DNA of 10,784 bases from Anaerolineales bacterium (GTDB lineage: Bacteria; Chloroflexota; Anaerolineae; Anaerolineales; Villigracilaceae), in the NCBI GenBank assembly GCA_025056515.1, contig JANWWB010000161.1, forward strand, positions 1 through 10,784, written 5' to 3'. Under the pieces are notes generated by a model that was given only the letters and a program-made list of their open reading frames with translations, had not been told where the DNA came from and ran no database searches. Shown one piece after another: positions 8,260 to 10,784 of this stretch (positions are counted from its first letter, which is position 1; every line of letters starts with the position of its first letter). The translations under genes and the position numbers were made by a program.

Positions 8260-8723
8260 CTAATCTCCCAGACCGACTCGCCGGCCAGAATGCGCCGAAT
8301 CTGATCCGGGAAACGGTCGGGGTCCAGGGGTTTACCCAAAAAACCGTCAAAACCGGCCGCACGCGCCTTGTTCATTTGCTCTATGCTGGCCTCGGCGGTG
8401 ACGGCGATAATCGGAATGGACTTGAGTGTTTCCGAAGCACGGATTTTGCGCAAAGCCCCGTACCCGTCTTCATAAGGCAGACGGATGTCCATCAGAATTA
8501 AATCAATCCGAGGAAGGGTATCGGCAAATTCTACGACCTCATAGCCCGATGTCTTCCATTCGCAGTGGATGCCAAGGTAGCCCAGCATACGCGCAATGAG
8601 CACAAAATTCGAGACATTATCTTCCACGACCAGCACTGTGCAATCTTTAGGAATTCCGCCTTTGCGTCCGGTTTGCGTATCAGTTGTTGAAACTTGGTTG
8701 GGTTTTTCGCTTGGAACGGTCAT
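8256..8723 (-). CDS. Single-domain response regulator with N-terminal extension (CheY/DivK-like receiver)
   Basis: Cytoplasmic phospho-acceptor of 155 residues. After a polar, probably unstructured stretch of about 28 residues comes a complete receiver domain (29-148). The acidic pair is E34-D35 (LVVEDN), the phospho-accepting aspartate is D79 (LILMDIRLP), the switch threonine is T109 (AVTA), and the lysine is K131 followed by proline (FLGKP). All residues needed for phosphorylation are present, and no DNA-binding or enzymatic domain follows. It therefore probably acts by protein contact or as a phosphorelay intermediate. Its ATG overlaps the preceding stop as ATGA and is preceded by GAGGG. 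It shares the general DivK-like pattern of the 122-residue neighbour but the sequence is well diverged, so this is not a recent duplicate. The cognate kinase is not in the window. Confidence 0.93.
   Translation of the reverse strand: MTVPSEKPNQVSTTDTQTGRKGGIPKDCTVLVVEDNVSNFVLIARMLGYLGIHCEWKTSGYEVVEFADTLPRIDLILMDIRLPYEDGYGALRKIRASETLKSIPIIAVTAEASIEQMNKARAAGFDGFLGKPLDPDRFPDQIRRILAGESVWEIS
8265..8269 (-). promoter_or_regulatory. Ribosome binding site for the TTG start at 8259
   Basis: The minus strand reads GGGAG ending 5 nt before the TTG whose last two bases form part of the upstream gene's TGA stop (TTGA). A competing AGGA at 8245-8248 lies 6 nt before an in-frame ATG at 8238, so the true start could be either. 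The difference is seven residues before the membrane part. Confidence 0.45.
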
Positions 8724-9088
8724 TTTTCCCTCAGATATCGAGCGATTTGTTCTGGCAAAAGGTCGATGTCAATCGGCTTTTGAATGTAACCATCACAGCC
8801 AGCTTCTAAAGACTTTTCCCGATCGCCTCGCATGACGTTAGCGGTCAGGGCAACAATCGGAATCTGTTGCAATCCCTCCATTTTCCGAATCTGAGCTGTG
8901 AGAGTATAGCCATCCACCTCAGGCATGTTAATATCCATCAAAATCAAATCTGGACGGTTCTCTTTCAACCACAGAAGCGCTGCCTCTGCATTTTCTGCCT
9001 GGGCAACCGTATATCCTTCAGCGTTGAGGACGCGTTGGACGAGAATTCGATTTTCCAGATTATCTTCAATGTATAATATGATGGTCAT
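8720..9088 (-). CDS. Single-domain response regulator (DivK/CheY-like receiver)
   Basis: First gene of the operon, 122 residues, consisting only of a receiver domain. It has the acidic pair E8-D9 (LYIEDN), phospho-acceptor D52 (LILMDINMPEVDG), switch T82 (ALTAN) and K104 followed by proline (GYIQKP). The YIEDN...N pattern and overall length match DivK-type receivers, which work by binding partner proteins or passing phosphate on. The ATG at 9088 has GGAGG (9099-9103) 10 nt upstream. The stop overlaps the next gene's start by 4 nt (ATGA), so the two receivers are probably made in similar amounts. A promoter lies directly upstream. Because it heads an operon of GAF receptors lacking a kinase domain, its phosphate donor must be encoded elsewhere. 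Confidence 0.95.
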   Translation of the reverse strand: MTIILYIEDNLENRILVQRVLNAEGYTVAQAENAEAALLWLKENRPDLILMDINMPEVDGYTLTAQIRKMEGLQQIPIVALTANVMRGDREKSLEAGCDGYIQKPIDIDLLPEQIARYLREK

Positions 9089-9105
9089 TTCTGCCGATCC
9101 TCCAT

Positions 9106-9134
9106 ATTTTAGATTTTAGCATTTTCAGTCTCAA
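9106..9134 (-). promoter_or_regulatory. Probable sigma-70-type promoter of the receiver/GAF operon
   Basis: Read on the minus strand, TTGAGA (9129-9134) is followed after 17 bp by TAAAAT (9106-9111), each 5 of 6 matches to consensus. A second TAAAAT at 9113-9118 is preceded by TGC, making an extended -10. The first register would start transcription near 9099, inside the ribosome site. The second would start near 9106 and keep GGAGG in an 18-nt leader, which I find more plausible. Expression has not been shown; the call rests on motif match and position. Confidence 0.5.
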
Positions 9135-9139
9135 GAGAC
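9128..9139. promoter_or_regulatory. Short inverted repeat over the -35 region, possible operator
   Basis: GTCTC-AA-GAGAC is a perfect 5+2+5 inverted repeat. It covers the TTGAGA -35 element of the leftward promoter, a position typical of a repressor site. At this size it could occur by chance. Confidence 0.3.
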
Positions 9140-9164
9140 ATAACAGCAACCTTGCAATGTTTTC

Positions 9165-9190
9165 CTTCACTGTCTTTGGGTGAAGTGAAG
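9165..9190. promoter_or_regulatory. Inverted repeat upstream of the transketolase gene
   Basis: CTTCACT (9165-9171) and AGTGAAG (9184-9190) form perfect 7-bp arms around a 12-bp spacer. The right side also holds a GTGAA direct repeat (9180-9184 and 9185-9189, the latter with one mismatch as GTGAA after AA). The element lies 35-60 bp before the transketolase start, where a regulator site would be expected. A weak promoter guess for that gene is TTGGGT (9176-9181), 15 bp, TACGAT (9197-9202). No T-run follows, so it is not a normal terminator. Confidence 0.3.
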
Positions 9191-9224
9191 AACGGTTACG
9201 ATTTTCGACGTTTCAGGAGAGATT

Positions 9225-10784
9225 ATGTCGCAATTCAGTTTGCTTAGTGCGGATTCTGTAAACACTCTTCGTTTTCTTGCTGCTGATATGGTCCAGCAGG
9301 CAAATTCTGGTCATCCTGGTCTTCCTATGGGGTGTGCGGCGATCGCGTATGCGCTCTGGACCCGCCACTTGCGCCATAACCCCCGCAATCCGTTCTGGCC
9401 TGGCCGAGATCGTTTTATCTTATCCGGCGGACATGGTTCGGCTCTGCTTTATGCTTTGCTTCACTTGACCGGCTATGACCTCCCTCTGGAGGAATTACAA
9501 CGCTTCCGTCAGTGGGGGAGCAAGACCCCCGGGCATCCTGAGCGTGGACTGACCCCGGGTGTCGAAGTAACCACAGGTCCGTTAGGCCAGGGGTTTGCGA
9601 ACGGTGTCGGTATGGCCATCGCTTTAGCGCATTTGGCGGCAGAGTTCGAGCGCCCAGGATTCAATCTCTTTGACCAGTATATTTACGCCCTCGTCACTGA
9701 CGGCGATTTGATGGAGGGCGTGACGGCAGAAGCGGCTTCGTTAGCTGGTCATCTGAAGCTTGGACGGTTGATTTACTTATACGATGATAACCGTGTCTCG
9801 ATTGATGGCTCTACAGACTTGGCATTTACTGAAGATCGCGCTGCTCGTTTTGAATCTTACGGCTGGCAAGTTATCCATGTTCCAGATGGTAACGATGTGG
9901 ATGCGGTGGATGCGGCAATTCGTGTCGCTAAGGAAGATCCACGCCCCTCTCTGATCATTTGTCGGACCATCATTGGGTACGGCGCGCCCACTCGCCAGGG
10001 CACGCACAAGGTACATGGCGAGCCGCTCGGCGAGGAAGAGTTACGCGCAGCCAAAGAAAATCTTGGTTGGCCGGTTGAGCCGCGCTTTTATATCCCCTCT
10101 CATGTCCTTGACCACTTCCGTGAAGCCCTCGAGAAAGGTCAACAAGCAGAAGACGAGTGGCAAGCTCGCTTCCAGGCCTATGCTATCCGGTATCCTGACT
10201 TAGCGGCTGAATTACAGCGCCGTTGGCAATCCCGTTTACCTGAAGGCTGGACAGCTGCCCTTCCTGTTTTTCCACCGGATGAAAAAGGGATGGCGACTCG
10301 TATTGCCTCTGGCAAGGCGCTCAATGCTCTGGCCGGGCGCTTGCCCGAGTTGGTCGGTGGTTCGGCAGATTTGACTCCGTCCACAAAAACCTGGCTCGAT
10401 GGTTATCCTGCATTTCAGTCCGAGACCCCCCAAGGTCGTAATCTTCACTTTGGCGTCCGGGAGCATGCGATGGGGGCGATTGTGAATGGCATGGCCGTCT
10501 TTGGCGGTCTGATTCCCTATGGGGCAACCTTCTTGACTTTCTCTGATTATATGCGACCAGCTTTGCGCTTGGCGGCTTTGTCTCATTATCCGAGCATTTG
10601 GGTCTTTACGCACGATAGCATTGGCGTTGGGGAAGATGGGCCAACCCATCAGCCGGTGGAGCATCTCGTCTCGCTACGTGCTATTCCTGGCATGGTAGTT
10701 ATTCGCCCGGCAGATGCGAATGAGACGGTAATCGCTTGGAAAGTTGCGATTGAGAGACGTCAAGGACCGACAGCGCTCATCCTA
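9225..10784 (+). CDS. tkt: Transketolase (C-terminus cut by window edge)
   Basis: Thiamine diphosphate enzyme (EC 2.2.1.1) that moves two-carbon units between sugar phosphates in the non-oxidative pentose phosphate pathway (or Calvin cycle). It is cytoplasmic and a homodimer in characterised members. The window holds 520 codons out of the family's usual 650-680, so the third domain is mostly missing. Family landmarks are in order: H30 (SGHPGLPMG), H70 ([14 protein letters not shown]), H104 (TPGHPE), GPLGQG at 118-123, the cofactor motif DGDLMEG at 159-165, [10 protein letters not shown] with N189, and H261 ([11 protein letters not shown]). The pyrimidine-binding domain then shows R359 (MATRIAS), SADLTPS at 380-386, catalytic E413 (GVREHAM), H463 and D471 ([16 protein letters not shown]) and H475. 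The GDG triplet of the TPP motif reads TDG here. The ATG at 9225 has AGGAG (9215-9219) 5 nt upstream. It is transcribed away from the sensor operon and shows no evident functional tie to it. Confidence 0.97.
   Translation, partial: MSQFSLLSADSVNTLRFLAADMVQQANSGHPGLPMGCAAIAYALWTRHLRHNPRNPFWPGRDRFILSGGHGSALLYALLHLTGYDLPLEELQRFRQWGSKTPGHPERGLTPGVEVTTGPLGQGFANGVGMAIALAHLAAEFERPGFNLFDQYIYALVTDGDLMEGVTAEAASLAGHLKLGRLIYLYDDNRVSIDGSTDLAFTEDRAARFESYGWQVIHVPDGNDVDAVDAAIRVAKEDPRPSLIICRTIIGYGAPTRQGTHKVHGEPLGEEELRAAKENLGWPVEPRFYIPSHVLDHFREALEKGQQAEDEWQARFQAYAIRYPDLAAELQRRWQSRLPEGWTAALPVFPPDEKGMATRIASGKALNALAGRLPELVGGSADLTPSTKTWLDGYPAFQSETPQGRNLHFGVREHAMGAIVNGMAVFGGLIPYGATFLTFSDYMRPALRLAALSHYPSIWVFTHDSIGVGEDGPTHQPVEHLVSLRAIPGMVVIRPADANETVIAWKVAIERRQGPTALIL

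Noticed and set aside
9165..9190. Inverted repeat as a rho-independent terminator
   Set aside because: There is no T-run after either arm and it sits between two divergent starts, where no transcript should end.
10236..10664. Minus-strand open frame of 142 codons
   Set aside because: It is opposite the conserved pyrimidine-binding domain of transketolase, where conserved residues account for the open frame.
1..10784. CRISPR array, mobile element, tRNA or rRNA
   Set aside because: No spaced direct repeats, transposase or integrase motifs, cloverleaf or rRNA-like stretches were seen; almost every base is in a protein gene.

Overview
The window looks like a bacterial chromosome fragment, most likely from Chloroflexota (Anaerolineae-like). 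This is inferred from the style of the genes: large multi-spanning membrane proteins with strings of GAF domains, a recurring C-terminal 'mini-GAF plus half-GAF' tail, stand-alone receivers next to them, and a transketolase with a TDGDLMEG cofactor motif. No marker gene fixes the phylum. Coding density is very high and there is no sign of recent transfer (no transposase, integrase, tRNA, CRISPR or phage gene).

Layout. Positions 1-9088 form one leftward (minus-strand) gene string, in transcription order: a 122-residue single-domain response regulator (8720-9088); a second response regulator of 155 residues (8256-8723); a 1119-residue membrane protein with five GAF or GAF-like domains (4900-8259); a 6TM-HAMP-GAF protein (2979-4907); a 6TM-GAF protein (1356-2975); and the N-terminal 444 codons of a 7TM protein with an extracytoplasmic dCache-type sensor (1-1333, cut by the window edge). 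The first five genes overlap by 4-8 bp or are 3 bp apart, and the last follows after 22 bp, so this is almost certainly one translationally coupled operon. A 136-bp divergent intergenic region (9089-9224) separates it from a rightward transketolase gene (9225 to the window end, 520 codons, C-terminus missing).

How the parts may work together. The three complete membrane proteins have input and signal-relay parts (membrane bundles, HAMP, coiled coils, GAF domains) but no histidine-kinase, cyclase, GGDEF/EAL, phosphatase or DNA-binding output domain. Both response regulators are receivers with an intact phosphorylation site and no effector domain. The visible system is therefore a set of receptors and phospho-acceptors without a phospho-donor. 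Either the kinase lies just downstream, possibly at the C-terminus of the truncated dCache protein, and the GAF proteins act as co-receptors for it, or the GAF proteins act by a non-enzymatic route. The transketolase (pentose phosphate pathway) is probably an unrelated housekeeping neighbour that only shares the divergent promoter region.
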